Source of the DNA: Mya arenaria
Taxonomy: Eukaryota > Mollusca > Bivalvia > Myida > Myidae
Length of the DNA: 64,000 bases
Reading direction: 5' to 3'
Assembly (NCBI RefSeq): GCF_026914265.1
Contig: NC_069134.1
Span: 16,585,205 to 16,649,204 of the forward strand
The notes under the pieces are model-generated. The model saw only the letters and a program-made list of their open reading frames with translations, was not told where the DNA came from and searched no databases. Position numbers and translations under genes: made by a program. Each line of letters starts with the position of its first letter. The stretch's first letter is position 1. Of the stretch, positions 43,387 through 56,822 are shown one piece after another.

Positions 43387-46300
43387 ATGGCAGGATCTTC
43401 AGATAGTAATTATGCAATTCGGTCTAGAAAACATTCCGATGATGTGCAGTCGTTGGATTCGTGGAGTGAGTTGATTCCAGAAAGTCCGAGAAATTTAGGT
43501 GAAACAAGAAGTAGAACTGACATGTTGCTCAGTCCAGCAAAACTGAGCACTATACAGGAACCGCCTGAAGTCAAAATTACTCGGGTAAAACTTAATAAAA
43601 GTATCGAGATGGATAATCCTAACATATCTGCACGTCCATTGTTATTTTCTGTACCTCCGGATCAGTTTGTCGAAAAAACTAATTCCCATGCGAAAATGCA
43701 GCAAAAGAAGCACAAGCGAAGACAAAAACATGAGAATGTTCAACAGGTTTCATCAGATATATCCGATAATTCAGGTCTTTCAGGACAAAGCATTACTCAG
43801 TGTGGGTGCCTGGACTGTAAAGATGCCGGCAGATTAGGAGAACACAACTCACAATTACATTCCAGTCCACATAGGCGAACTGCCTTTTTTAAACCAAATT
43901 ACCTTAAACAGTCTGCTCAACCATTTCAAAACATTTTATCAAAAAGGCAAAGGTCAAAGGAATCATTGGAAAATGAAATAGAACAATCAGAAAAAGTGAA
44001 GAATAAATTATTATCAGTCTGGAATAACGTGAAGTATGGTAAGCAATTCTGTATAATTTTAATGATTTAATGCATATTTGTATCTAATAAACTAAACATT
44101 ACTAACAAAATATGGAACAAAATTAGTGACCATTGAGTTTTTGATATTTTTGTTAACCTTGTGTTCATTCAGTATTTTGTTAGTTGACAAAATTAACACA
44201 AGCCTGCAAGCCCTACAATGGTAAAATGTCTTCCGGGCTTGCTATAATTATGAAATTCATTTAGCAGGGCTTGTTCAAAAATTTGATACCAAGCTAAAGT
44301 ATAAGACTTCAGGCTTGTTTATCCAAAAGTCTAATTTTGATGACTGTTTTCTGCCATTAAAATACAATTGAATACTTACATTTTAATGTGATTTCAACTA
44401 ATTTGACCTCTGTGATTTTTATGGAAATGAACACATACTTGTTCAGTAGTTTGTTCAATAATTCTAGCATTCAAAATCATCTAAACAATTAAAGACTAAA
44501 TTTATTTATCAGTCGTTTTTAAACATTAGCTATTAAACTATTGTAGCAAGGTTTTGAAAAAGGGCAGGGTGCAGCAGAAAAGAGGTTGGCTGTTAATGGG
44601 GAAAAGGGCATTTTGTATCGAGCTGTGATGAATTTGAACATTGACAGAAAATTTATAGTATATATTGAAGTTTCAGCTTCCATATATGTATTGTATGTAA
44701 ATTATGTGTGTATTTTAAGTCATATCATAAGTTTAAATCAAAACAAAAGAAATATTTGAAAAGGACAGGGAACAACACCCTTCCATAAATCTTTAGCTAA
44801 AACCTGTATTACGTTCATATCTTCAGGTTGGACATTGAAGCCAAAGACAAGTTTTGAAAAGGACAGTCCAATATTTCTACTGGGAAGTTGCTACACCAGA
44901 AGACCAGATGGTATTTGTGTTATTCATGTCTGCTTTATAAATCTTTATATAATATTTTTTATTGTTGAAGAAATTAACCTAACAAGATGACAACAAAACA
45001 TGAATCAATGGGAAAATTTAGTTTACATGAAATAGAGGTAGAGGTAGAGATGTAAAGTTAAAACAATAACAGCACCTTCTATCGCCCACCCCTCTACCTT
45101 ACATTCAATGCAGATTTCAAACATAAGATATAATAATAATTATTTCCCCTGTACTTTTGATTGTTGTGTTATATATATTAATTAGCATAATATCCCACAC
45201 TAACATGCATAACCCCATTGTGAATATTTCAGATGATGACCTAGAGCCTGGGTCTGTTGTTCACAATCTCCCACACAGCATGGAGCAGTTTAAACAAGAC
45301 TTTCAGAGTCGACTCTGGTTCACATACCGCCGGGACTTCCAGGCTCTACCTAATACACGTTTTACAACGGACTGTGGCTGGGGCTGTATGCTGCGTAGTA
45401 GTCAAATGATGCTTGCCCAGGCTTTTATTATTCATTTCCTGGGAAGAGGTATGCACTACTTAGTTGTTTCTGTATATGCAATAATACATCTCTGGATTGA
45501 CTACATGTACATGCCACTTTTTTAATAACTAAATTTTATACACAAATGTAATCTTTTTTCCTTAAATAACATCCATGTATATGAAATGTACTGATTTGTG
45601 GAAAATTATATTCTTTATAGTTATGAACTTATTTAGTAAAAAGTTCATTTTGTATACATGTTGATTCAGAAAAGGTGTATGGTGCAATCATTGATAAAAG
45701 GGTCCCCATATTTTTGGCAAATATTCTTCTATTTATTTTTAAAAAATCACATAATTGCATTAAAATGTGAAATGATTCTGAACAATATAAAAATGTTCAA
45801 ATGTTCTGAACGTTTTGTACACTTTTTCAGATTGGAGGGTGCATACTCAGAGCAAAGAACAGGAGACATTCTACCGTATGATCATTCAATGGTTTGGTGA
45901 TTCAAACAGCGACCAGTGTCCTTTCTCTGTCCATCGTCTAGCAGAGATTGGAAAAACCTTTGGCAAACAACCAGGGGAATGGTATGGACCATCATCTGTC
46001 GCCTATATTCTGAGGTATTTCTTAAATAGTGGTACATGTATCTCAAAAGAATACCTTTTTATGCCCCCACAAAGTGGCGGCATATAGGGTTGCCCTTGTC
46101 CGTACGTACGTCTGTCTGTCTGTCCGTACGTACGTACGTACGTATGTCCCGAAGATTGTTTCCGATCTAATTCTTGAAAACCGTTTGTCCAATCCTCACC
46201 AAACTTTAAACACATGTTTGTGACCATAATATCTTGATCAAGTTCGATAGTCATGGAAATCGCTTTAGTCATTTAGGAGTTACGGCCCTTTTTTGCCAAA

Positions 46301-49300
46301 AAATACTTCAAAAATATATGTTTCCAATCTAATTCTTGAAAAGTATGTGTCCAATCCTCACCAAACTTTACATACATGATTGTGACCATAATATCTTGAT
46401 CAAGTTCGATAGCCATGGAAATCGCTTTTGTCATTTAGGAGTTACGGCCCTTTATTTGCAAAAAAAGACTTGAAAAATACGTCCCGAAGATTGTTTCCGA
46501 TCTAATTCTTGAAAACTGTTTGTCCAATCCTCACCAAACTTTGAACACATGGTTGTGACCATAATATCTTGATCAAGTTCGATAGTCATGGAAATCGCTT
46601 TAGTCATTTAGGAGTTACGGCCCTTTTTTGCCAAAAATACTTCAAAAATCATTATGGCTTATTTTCTGTGACAAAAAACCGAAGTGGGGGCATCCGTGTC
46701 CTATGGACACATTTCTAGTTTTTACTGCAACAGTATTTGTCAAAATGGGAAAACCAGCAAATGGTTGTGTGATAATGTATTATTTCTTTACTTGATAAAA
46801 CATTTTTCATCATTCATAGTACTAAACTTTTGTATTTATAATATTAAATCCATTTTCTCCATTTGGATTTTTATGTTTATAGAAAACAAATATATTTTCC
46901 ATACAGTCTGTACATTATAGTTGTTTACCAAATACACTTATTTTGACCATTTATTCATTTATTAGTTAAGAATAATAAAATTAAAAATTTCATTATACTA
47001 CAGGAATCTTTTGCCAATGTTTATTTCAGAGATGCAATGGAAAGAGCTGCCAGTTCTCAGCCTGTACTAAAGGATATCTGCGTTTATGTTGCTCAGGATT
47101 GTACAGGTATCAGTTTTAGTTCAAGGATACAGTACACAATTCTGTTTCTAATGATTTATCAACCTTATAGAAACAGTGTTGGTCAAGATAATTCCAATTT
47201 ATTTTACCCCAGTTGTGAAGATATTCTCAAATTTATTACCTGGGTGAAAGCCAATACAGTTGTCCATTTTATAAAGCTTAACATGCTCTTAGAAGGACTA
47301 GAAACCAACAACCTTTTCAGTGTTGGGTGAAAGGCATTCACTTGTACTGCTGTTAGTGTAGAGTTTTAGCTGATGAGTTATAGGAGCGTTCTACACCCTG
47401 TCATTCTTTGGTAGCACACATCTAATGGAGATCAGCATGTGCACCCTTCTGCCTTTTTTAAATGATTGATAATCATACAAAGTGCCCTTTTGACCCTTAA
47501 CATCCTGTCCCTTTTCTGCAGCACCCCGCCCAATAAAAAACCTTGGGTTAAGCCCTTCACAAAAGCCTTTAACTGTTTAGCTTCCATATACATTGTTTAT
47601 TGTATGGAAGGGAACACAGTGTCATCATTACTAAGAAATAATGGATATTATTTAATAAAAATAGATACTACAGATGTTTTACACTCCTTGACATGTGTAA
47701 TGTTCTTTTTTAGTATACAAACAAGACGTCATCAACATGTGTACCGCTCGGCCCAGAAACCTTACGGGTTCCCACGATTCCCACAGCAGTCAGGACACCC
47801 ATGTGGGTGATGCGGGCTCTAAAAACCCTGTTGACCCAGGCAGCAAGGAGTGGAAGAGATCTGTAATCATTCTGATACCAGTGCGGCTGGGAGGGGAGGA
47901 GTTTAACCCGATTTACACTCAGTGTGTGAAGAACCTTGTGGCACAGGAAAACTGCATCGGTTTGATTGGTGGAAAACCAAAGCATTCCTTGAACTTCATT
48001 GGATGGCAGGGTCAGTTGCTTTTGAAACATTTATTTTTATTGTGTTTTTTTAAAGGTAATTGAACCCTTCTTTGATTCATTGTTTGATGATTATGATTGA
48101 TAATATTCTATGAAATTTTCAAGCATGGTAAACGATTGACACATGGACATGTTTATGTCTAAAATGAGAAACACCTGTTTTTAGAAATAACTTTTAAAGA
48201 CATAGCAAAAAACTGTTTGTTAAGTGTTTCCTGACCATCTCTTTTTTGTTGGCACTTGACCATAATTATTTTATTGCCAGCAGACAAACAGTTTCTGACT
48301 TTTTATTCGTTTGTTTTTTCTTTCTGCTTTTGAGATACCATTTTGTAAGTTTCTTGAATGGAAAAGAAATGTGAAGTTATCCTGTATCCAAATTGCAATT
48401 GTTCTTAGTATGAAAATGATATTAGATACATCTTAACTAAGAAAATAAATGAAAAATTCCTAAATCTACCTGCTGTATATTTTCGGCCATGAAATCAAAA
48501 ACAATATTATTTTTTTCGCCTGATAAGAAAAACAAAACAGCACAACAGAAGACATATTATGTATGTTATTTATTTCATATATTATCAGTATGTACAATGT
48601 GTCATATGGCTTGTAAGTCAAACTAATAGAACACAGACTTCTGGTATTTTGAAGAAATCTATACCAATTTTATGAATTTAGTAAATTCTAAATGAAAGTA
48701 ATCAGCAGTTATAATTGACAGTGTTATAAAGCTATGTGTATCAAAAGTTTCAATGAGTGAACTATTTCTTGAACTTAACCTTGAGTGTTTTTATAATGAA
48801 TTATTACATGTATTTATATTGTAATAATGATAACAAGGTAGAGAAACAGCATAGTTGTTTTTTATTTCAGATGACAAACTGATTTACTTGGACCCCCATT
48901 TCTGTCAGGACTATGTGGATACACAGAAGAGGGACTTCAAAATAGAGGTCAGTCAGGATGAAAATATATGGTTAATAATTTACCAAACAAGCTTGTTTAC
49001 CATCCACTTACCAGTAGAGTTTCCTCTTACCAGTAAAGTTCTGATTTACCAGCAGAGTTTCCACTTACCAGTAAAGTTCTGATTTACCAGTAGAGTTTCC
49101 ACTCACCAGTAAAGTTCTGATTTACCAGTAGAGTTTCCACTCACCAGTAAAGTTCTGATTTACCAGTAGAGTTTCCACTCACCAGTAAAGTTCTGATTTA
49201 CCAGTAGAGTTTCCACTTACCAGTAAAGTTCTGATTTACCAGTAGAGTTTCCCCTTACCAGTAAAGTTCTGATTTACCAGTAGAGTTTCCCCTTACCAGT

Positions 49301-52300
49301 AAAGTTCTGATTTACCAGTAGAGTTTCCCCTTACCAGTAAAGTTCTGATTTACCAGTAGAGTTTCCACTTACCAGTAAAGTTCTGATTTACCAGTAGAGT
49401 TTCCCCTTACCAGTAAAGTTCTGATTTACCAGTAGAGTTTCCACTTACCAGTAAAGTTCTGATTTACCAGTAGAGTTTCCACTTACCAGTAAAGTTCTGA
49501 TTTACCAGCAGAGTTTCCACTTACCAGTAAAGTTCTGATTTACCAGTAGAGTTTCCCCTCACCAGTAAAGTTCTGATTTACCAGTAGAGTTTCCACTCAC
49601 CAGTAAAGTTCTGATTTACCAGTAGAGTTTCCCCTTACCAGTAAAGTTCTGATTTACCAGTAGAATTTCCCCTCACCAGTAAAGTTCTGATTTACCAGTA
49701 GAGTTTCCACTTACCAGTAAAGTTCTGATTTACCAGTAGAGTTTCCCCTTACCAGTAAAGTTCTGATTTACCAGTAGAGTTTCCACTTACCAGTAAAGTT
49801 CTGATTTATCAGTAGAATTTCCACTTACCAGTAAAGTTCTGATTTATCAGTAGAATTTCCACTTACCAGTAAAGTTCTAATTCACCAGTAGAGTTTCCAC
49901 TTACCAGTAAAGTTTCCACTTACCAGTAAAGTTCTGAGTTACCAGTAGAATTTCCACTTACCAGTAAAGTTCTAATTCACCAGTAGAGTTTCCACTTACC
50001 AGTAAAGTTTCCACTTACCAGTAAAGTTCTGATTTACCAGTAGAATTTCCACTTACCAGTAAAGTTCTAATTCACCAGTAGAGTTTCCACTTACCAGTAA
50101 AGTTCTAATTCACCAGTAGAGTTTCCACTTACCAGTAAAGTTTCCACTTACCAGTAAAGTTCTAATTCACCAGTAGAATTTCCACTTACCAGTAAAGTTC
50201 TAATTCACCAGTAGAGTTTCCACTTACCAGTAAAGTTTCCACTTACCAGTAAAGTTCTAATTCACCAGTAGATTTTCCATTTACCAGTAGAGTTTCCACT
50301 TATCAGTAGAGTTTCCACTTACCAGTAAAGTTTCCACTTACCAGTAAAGTTCTAATTCACCAGTAGAATTTCCACTTACCAGTAAAGTTCTAATTCACCA
50401 GTAGGGTTTCCACTTACCAGTAAAGTTTCCACTTACCAGTAAAGTTCTGATTCACCAGTAGAATTTCCACTTACCAGTAAAGTTCTAATTCACCAGTAGA
50501 GTTTCCACTTACCAGTAAAGTTTCCACTTACCAGTAAAGTTCTGATTTACCAGTAGAATTTCCACTTACCAGTAAAGTTCTAATTCACCAGTAGAGTTTC
50601 CACTTACCAGTAAAGTTCTAATTCACCAGTAGGGTTTCCACTTACCAGTAAAGTTCTAATTCACCAGTAGAATTTCCACTTACCAGTAAAGTTCTAATTC
50701 ACCAGTAGGGTTTCCACTTACCAGTAAAGTTTCCACTTACCAGTAAAGTTCTGATTTACCAGTAGAATTTCCACTTACCAGTGAAGTTCTAATTCACCAG
50801 TAGAGTTTCCACTTACCAGTAAAGTTTCCACTTACCAGTAAAGTTCTGATTTACCAGTAGAATTTCCACTTACCAGTACAGTTCTAATTCACCAGTAGAG
50901 TTTCCACTTACCAGTAAAGTTCTAATTCACCAGTAAAATTTCCACTTACCAGTAAAGTTCTAATTCACCAGTAGAGTTTCCACTTACCAGTAAAGTTCTA
51001 ATTCACCAGTAGAATTTCCACTTACCAGTAAAGTTCTAATTCACCAGTAGAGTTTCCACTTACCAGTAAAGTTTCCACTTACCAGTAAAGTTCTGATTCA
51101 CCAGTAGAATTTCCACTTACCAGTAAAGTTCTAATTCACCAGTAGAGTTTCCACTTACCAGTAAAGTTTTAATTCACCAGTAGAATTTCCACTTACCAGT
51201 AAAGTTCTAATTCACCTGTAGAGTTTCCACTTACCAGTAAAGTTTCCACTTACCAGTAAAGTTCTGAGTTACCAGTAGAATTTCCACTTACCAGTAAAGT
51301 TCTAATTCACCAGTAGAGTTTCCACTTACCAGTAAAGTTTCCACTTACCAGTAAAGTTCTGATTTACCAGTAGAATTTCCACTTACCAGTAAAGTTCTAA
51401 TTCACCAGTAGAGTTTCCACTTACCAGTAAAGTTCTAATTCACCAGTAGAATTTCCACTTACCAGTAAAGTTCTAATTCACCAGTAGAGTTTCCACTCAC
51501 CAGTAAAGTTTCCACTTACCAGTAAAGTTCTGATTCACCAGTAGAATTTCCACTTACCAGTAAAGTTCTAATTCACCAGTAGAGTTTCCACTTACCAGTA
51601 AAGTTTTAATTCACCAGTAGAATTTCCACTTACCAGTAAAGTTCTAATTCACCAGTAGAGTTTACACTTACCAGTAGAGTTTCCACTTACCAGTAAAGTT
51701 CTAATTCACCAGTAGAATTTCCACTTATCAGTAAAGTTCTAATTCACCAGTAGAGTTTCCACTTACCAGTAAAGTTCTAATTCACCAGTAGAATTTCCAC
51801 TCACCAGTAAAGTTTCCACTTACCAGTAAAGTTTCCACTTACCAGTAAAATTCTAATTCACCAATAGAGTTTCCACTTACCAGTAAAGTTTCCACTTACC
51901 AGTAAAGTTCTGATTCACCAGTAGAATTTCCACTTACCAGTAAAGTTCTAATTCACCAGTAGAGTTTCCACTTACCAGTAAAGTTTCCACTTACCAGTAA
52001 AGTTCTTATTTACCAGTAGAATTTCCACTTACCAGTAAAGTTCTGATTCACCAGTAGAATTTCCACTTACCAGTAAAGTTCTAATTCACCAGTAGAGTTT
52101 CCACTTACCAGTAAAGTTTCCACTTACCAGTAAAGTTCTGATTTACCAGTAGAATTTCCACTTACCAGTAAAGTTCTAATTCACCAGTAGAATTTCCACT
52201 TACCAGTAAAGTTCTAATTCACCAGTAGAGTTTCCACTTACCAGTAAAGTTTCCACTTACCAGTAAAGTTCTAATTCACCAGCAGAGTTTCCACTTACCA

Positions 52301-55300
52301 GTAAAGTACTGATTTACCAGTAGAGTTTCCACTTACCAGTAAAGTTTCCACTTACCAGTAAAGTTCTGATTTACCAGTAAAGTTTCCACTTACCAGTAAA
52401 GTTCTAATTCGCCAGTAGAATTTCCACTTACCAGTAAAGTTCTAATTCACCAGTAGAGTTTCCACTTACCAGTAAAGTTTCCACTTATCAGTAAAGTTCT
52501 GATTTACCAGTAGAATTTCCACTTACCATTAAAGTTCTAATTCGCCAGTAGAATTTCCACTTACCAGTAAAGTTCTAATTCACCAGTAGTGTTTCCACTT
52601 ACCAGTAAAGTTTCCACTTACCAGTAGATTTTCCACTTACCAGTAAAGTTTCCACTTACCAGTAGAGTTTCCGTGTTTCCAATTACCAGTAGTGTTTCCA
52701 ATTACCAGTAGAGTTCCCACTGACCAGTAAAGTTTCCACTTACCAGTAAAGTTTCCACTTACCAGTAGAGTTTCCACTTACCAGTAAAGTTTCCACTTAC
52801 CAGTAAAGTTTCCACTTACCAGTAGATTTTCCACTTACCAGTAGATTTTCCATTTACCAGTAGAGTTTCCACTTACCAGTAAAGTTTCCACTTACCAGTA
52901 AATTTCCCACTTACCAGTAGAGTTTCCACTTACCAGTTTCCACTTACCAGTAGAGTTTCCATTTACCAGTAGAGTTGCCATTGAAAAAGCTGGGATAGCA
53001 TGTAAGAAATATGACTAATCCATTTATCATTTGTCTTTAGTATTTTTATTTCAGATAAAAGAAAATTTAAGTTTTATCATTTTTTTTGTTTAAAGTTGAT
53101 CTCAACAATTTTACCAATATTTAGCTTTCATATAAAGTATTCACCCATTTCCAATTACCATTCTCTCCCTACTGTTAACACAAGTGCTGACACCACCATT
53201 TTGCAATCAATTTTTCTCAAATGATTAAGTGTTGTTTAATCACACTGATGAAATAATATTTACAGTTTTTAAAGCAGAATTCAAAGAACATTTTTTATAA
53301 AAAAAGATTGAAGTTTGTTTTTGTTATTTTAGTTTTAATGCTTTAATAAGATGATTATCTGACAGAGTTTTATTAGAATATAATTACAAATTTATCTCTT
53401 AGGTTATGAGAGCTCCAACAAAGTACCTTAGTAGCCAAAGTCTCATCCAACTTTACTTGGAATTTTGTCACGTAACTCAAAAAAATATTTTTTAACTCCT
53501 AGATAGCCTAAGTTATTCACTTGCTTGATTGTTGCAGACATACCACTGTTTCTCCCCACGTAAGATCTCACTAAACAAGATGGACCCGAGCGCCACTGTC
53601 GGGTTCTACTGCAGAAATAAGCAAGACTTCGACCGCTTTATAGAGTACACCAAACAGGTCAGTACTTGTATCATATTCAAAGAATAAGAAAATATTCTTG
53701 TCATGAAAAGTAAAAAGAAAGATTTGTAAGTTTAATAATTTTAAAAAGGTTAAAGTTAAATTTTGGTTTCTTTCCAAACGTTTGGGATACTACAGTGTAG
53801 TGATACCTGCTATTGCTTCCTTCATTTTTTCATGGTTGGTAAGCCCTAGGCTAGGCATTCATTGAAAATGGTGTTCAACTGAACATCTTGTATTGTCCAT
53901 CTAGTTTGTTTGTATTTTTGCTTTTGAACCTTTTGCATGTCCTTGTTGTTTTAGTTGTATTGGTGTCTTAAAGGGACTTCATGTAGACACCAGACGGTTC
54001 CAAAATTGGCAAATGCAGTATTTCCTTAAAACTAGTCTAGAATTGTCAATCCGAGCTATTATAAGGGCGATAATACATCACTTTACATGTTTAAAGAATA
54101 TTTTGTTGCTGTCTCAGTTGAATTGACCCGTTTAAAATAGCGCATAATGTTTTCCAAGTCTAAAACTGAAAATTTAGCATGTGAAAGTCATATGATTAGT
54201 ACAGATAAATATACTGATGCTATTTTCAAATTTACTGGGTTTAATGTGGTAGACAGACCCAGTAAATTTTAGAATTGGAAAAGTTCACAAAAAGTTTGAA
54301 AGGTACAGTCTAGTATGTTGAAAGCGATGTGATACATAAGTAATTAATGCGTTGTACATAACAATTTCAATTTAATGTTAGTTTTGATCACTTTTCTTTT
54401 TTTCTTTTCTCTTAGAGGTATGTGCCCTTGAATATAATTTATGCTTTTGTCTTTACTGTTCATGGAGCGAACATCTCCCACAGTTTTATAGATAACATTT
54501 TGATATTTGGTATATATTACCACCACAAAAGCAGTAGTGTCTAGTGTATCTTTCTTTACCCATATCTAATATAATTTTCTATGACCCCTGGCCAACTCAT
54601 TTTATGCCTCCATCACACTAGGAGGGGGGGAGAATTGCTTTGCGCATGTGAGTCCATCAATTGGTTAATCAAACCTTGTCCGATTGATGGACCTTAGGTC
54701 TAAACATTCTCTTTACATTGCTAAGACAAGGTTCTTGTGTTTAAGGTCACTGTGACCTTTTAATTGATAACCGCATCGGACACGGTTTTTGTGTTCAATG
54801 TTACTGTAACCTTGACCTCCTGAACTGAAAATCAATTGGGGTCATCTGCAATTCATAACTCCTACCAAGTTTGAGGACAGTAGGTCCGAGCATTCTGTAG
54901 TTGCCAATCGGACAAACTTGTGTTAAAGGTCATTGCAACTTTGACCTTTGACCTGAAAAGCAATAGGGGTAATCTGAGGTAACCAACCTCCCTACTATGT
55001 TAGAGGACCTGGTCAAATGTCAAGGTCTCAACTTTGACAACAACCATTGTCATCTTTCAAAAAAGATATTGAAAAATACAATGGTAAATAACTAAAACAT
55101 TTTGCATCAACTATGTATCGTATTTTAATCAAAAGTATATACATTTTATATCTACTGTACATGTATAATATGTCACCTCTATTGTGTAATTATCTGATCT
55201 ACTGTACATGTATAATATGTCACCTCTATTGTGTAATTATCTGATAACCTGTGGTCTTGTACTTTAATAAATATCTTAATTGTCCTTCAGTAGTAATAGG

Positions 55301-55867
55301 ATGACATATTTTTGAGACATAAGTCAATGTTTATCTCACTGATCGAAAACTAGATTGTACATGCACCTTCATGTCAGTGCATACATCATGATACTGCTTT
55401 GCTAATATATGTTCGCAGCAATGGTGACTGTATTCATGCTGGAGAACAGAAATAGGCATATGCTACTTAAAGTTACTTTCAGCAACACGCCTGTCCTTTT
55501 ATTTGTGTGACATGACATTTCATGAGAATACATTGCATACTTTTGTATGTTTATTTTTGAGTTCCTGAGTGAGTCACACTGCTTTTGAATTATTATAGTA
55601 TTATATTGTATTTATTGTTATTTCAATAGAATTTCTTCATGAAAATCCAAACTCCCTTTCCCTTCCTTCCAGATGGCGAGCACAACTAAGAATGGCGGTG
55701 GCATCTACCCGATGTTCGTGTTCAGCGAGGGACGGGGCGCTGACCTTGACACGAGTGACCTCAGTATGAGCATAGAACGCTCTCTTGTGATACGTCACGT
55801 GGTTAGGGACGAGAACGGCAAAGTACGGTCATCCACGGTGGACTCTGAGGAATTCGTAGTGTTATAG
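43387..55867 (+). CDS. ATG4C/D: Cysteine protease ATG4, C/D type
   Basis: Nine phase-consistent exons: 43387-44038, 44827-44910, 45233-45448, 45831-46014, 47030-47106, 47714-48010, 48871-48947, 53538-53657 and 55673-55867 (TAG), about 633 residues. ATG4 trims Atg8/LC3/GABARAP precursors and removes lipidated forms from membranes. The catalytic cysteine lies in [20 protein letters not shown]. The catalytic Asp and His lie in [25 protein letters not shown] and [10 protein letters not shown] are typical of the ATG4C/D branch. The C terminus EEFVVL fits an LC3-interacting motif (F-x-x-L after acidic residues). The first exon encodes a 217-residue Ser/Lys-rich N-terminal region, much longer than in vertebrate ATG4C or D, with a lone CGCLDC motif. 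Intron 7 is about 4.6 kb because of a minisatellite. Orthology to both vertebrate C and D is likely, so the symbol is a class label. Confidence 0.94.
46061..46693. mobile_element. C-rich-ended TIR element with three tandem units, ATG4 intron 4
   Basis: Ten-base terminal inverted repeats ATGCCCCCAC (46061-46070) and GTGGGGGCAT (46684-46693) bound the element. After the left end comes a (CGTA)n/(CTGT)n stretch, then three units of about 165-172 bp sharing TTTCC-ATCTAATTCTTGAAA, GTCCAATCCTCACCAAACTT, ATAATATCTTGATCAAGTTC and GGAGTTACGGCCC. Units 1 and 3 are more alike than either is to unit 2. No coding capacity; the class of transposase is unknown. Confidence 0.82.
49008..52985. repeat. 4-kb minisatellite in ATG4 intron 7 (19-bp units, 38-bp and 57-bp higher order)
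   Basis: The basic 19-bp unit alternates between ACCAGTAAAGTTCTGATTT and ACCAGTAGAGTTTCCACTT. The left part is a regular 38-bp dimer. From about 49800 the dimer becomes TCTAATTC-type and is interspersed with an extra TTTCCACTT unit, giving 57-bp trimers. The right end (52590-52985) is mostly the TTTCCACTT type. About 4 kb in all. It starts roughly 60 bp after the exon 7 donor. Confidence 0.97.
53968..54560. mobile_element. Second copy of the GACACCAGA MITE-like family (diverged)
   Basis: TTAAAGGGACTTCATGTAGA then CACCAGACGGTTCCAAAAT, and the interior AGTATTTCCTTAAAACTAG with GATAATACATCACTTTACATG, match the element at 34396-34719. The right end (AGTAGTGTCTAGTGTATC) is only a weak inverted match. 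It lies in ATG4 intron 8. Confidence 0.5.
54597..55080. repeat. Degenerate C-rich-ended element with GGTCA motifs, ATG4 intron 8
   Basis: Starts TTTATGCCTCCATCACACTA then GGAGGGGGG. Diverged units follow, each with an AAGGTCA...TGACC-like cluster, including AAGGTCACTGTGACCTT near 54744. The plan resembles the better-kept element at 56823-57412. No right-hand terminal repeat could be identified. Confidence 0.5.
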
Positions 55868-56822
55868 TAGTCATAATTCTAATGACTTATGTGGATCTCT
55901 TGGTAGTGTCCAGTTGACATTATCTCTTTTGCATAATTATAAGGTGTCTAATATAAAGATATCTGGAGTTTTGATGTCTGGTGACCCTTTATCACTTTGG
56001 AAACACTTGAACGAGTTTGATGTGTAGAAAATATATAAAGCTTTATTGGATTTAAAAATTGCAAATGATTCCAAAATTAGTTGGGATCACCGCACATCAA
56101 AAATTAACATTATGGATGAATAGAAAATTAGCATATTTGCGGGTCGGATTCCTTAAGCGTTCCCGTCATAAGTTCCTTATTGAATGAAATGGAATTAGGA
56201 CGAAAGAAATACATCGTCAGAAAGTAACAACATAATACCGAACGTTTAAAAGTGTATGAGTTTTTATTGTACACCAGGAGAATGTTTTTATGTCATAATG
56301 ATTGTTTAAATTTGAATGTGATATATTACACAAGATTACTGTTAATATAACTATTTTTGCATACATGTAATTATTATTCGAGTTCTAGTAACAGAAACCC
56401 CAATAATCTAACCATCAGTAGATGCACTTGTATATTTTGTAGGGCAAACTAGTTGCCAAGTTTATTTCACTCCTCTGTTTTTTGAATAGAAGAGGTACTG
56501 TGATAGCCTTGCTGTTGTCCTCGTGAACCAATACTTTGGTAATTACTTGAACTTTTTGGCAACTTGAAATACCGGTAATTATTTTTATGAAACATGGTAA
56601 ACATGTTCACTTTGACAATACACACTGCACCTCACATGCAGTAACACGTCAATACCTAACCTTGGCTTAAATATGACCGATATATGCCCTTGGATGGATT
56701 AAGGAAAGAGGACTAGTGTTTACATCCACTTGCGCTACTATTGTCGTGTTATTACCTGGAGTAGAGACGCTGTCTGATATCTTTAGTACTACTTCAATCA
56801 TATTCAAACTGTTAATATTTTA
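55868..56822. other. ATG4 3' UTR and downstream intergenic sequence
   Basis: No gene. Part of it must be the ATG4 3' UTR, but I could not pick a convincing polyadenylation signal. Confidence 0.5.

Noticed and set aside
49008-52985. CRISPR-like array
   Set aside because: Units are contiguous 19-mers without unique spacers, inside an animal intron. It is a minisatellite.
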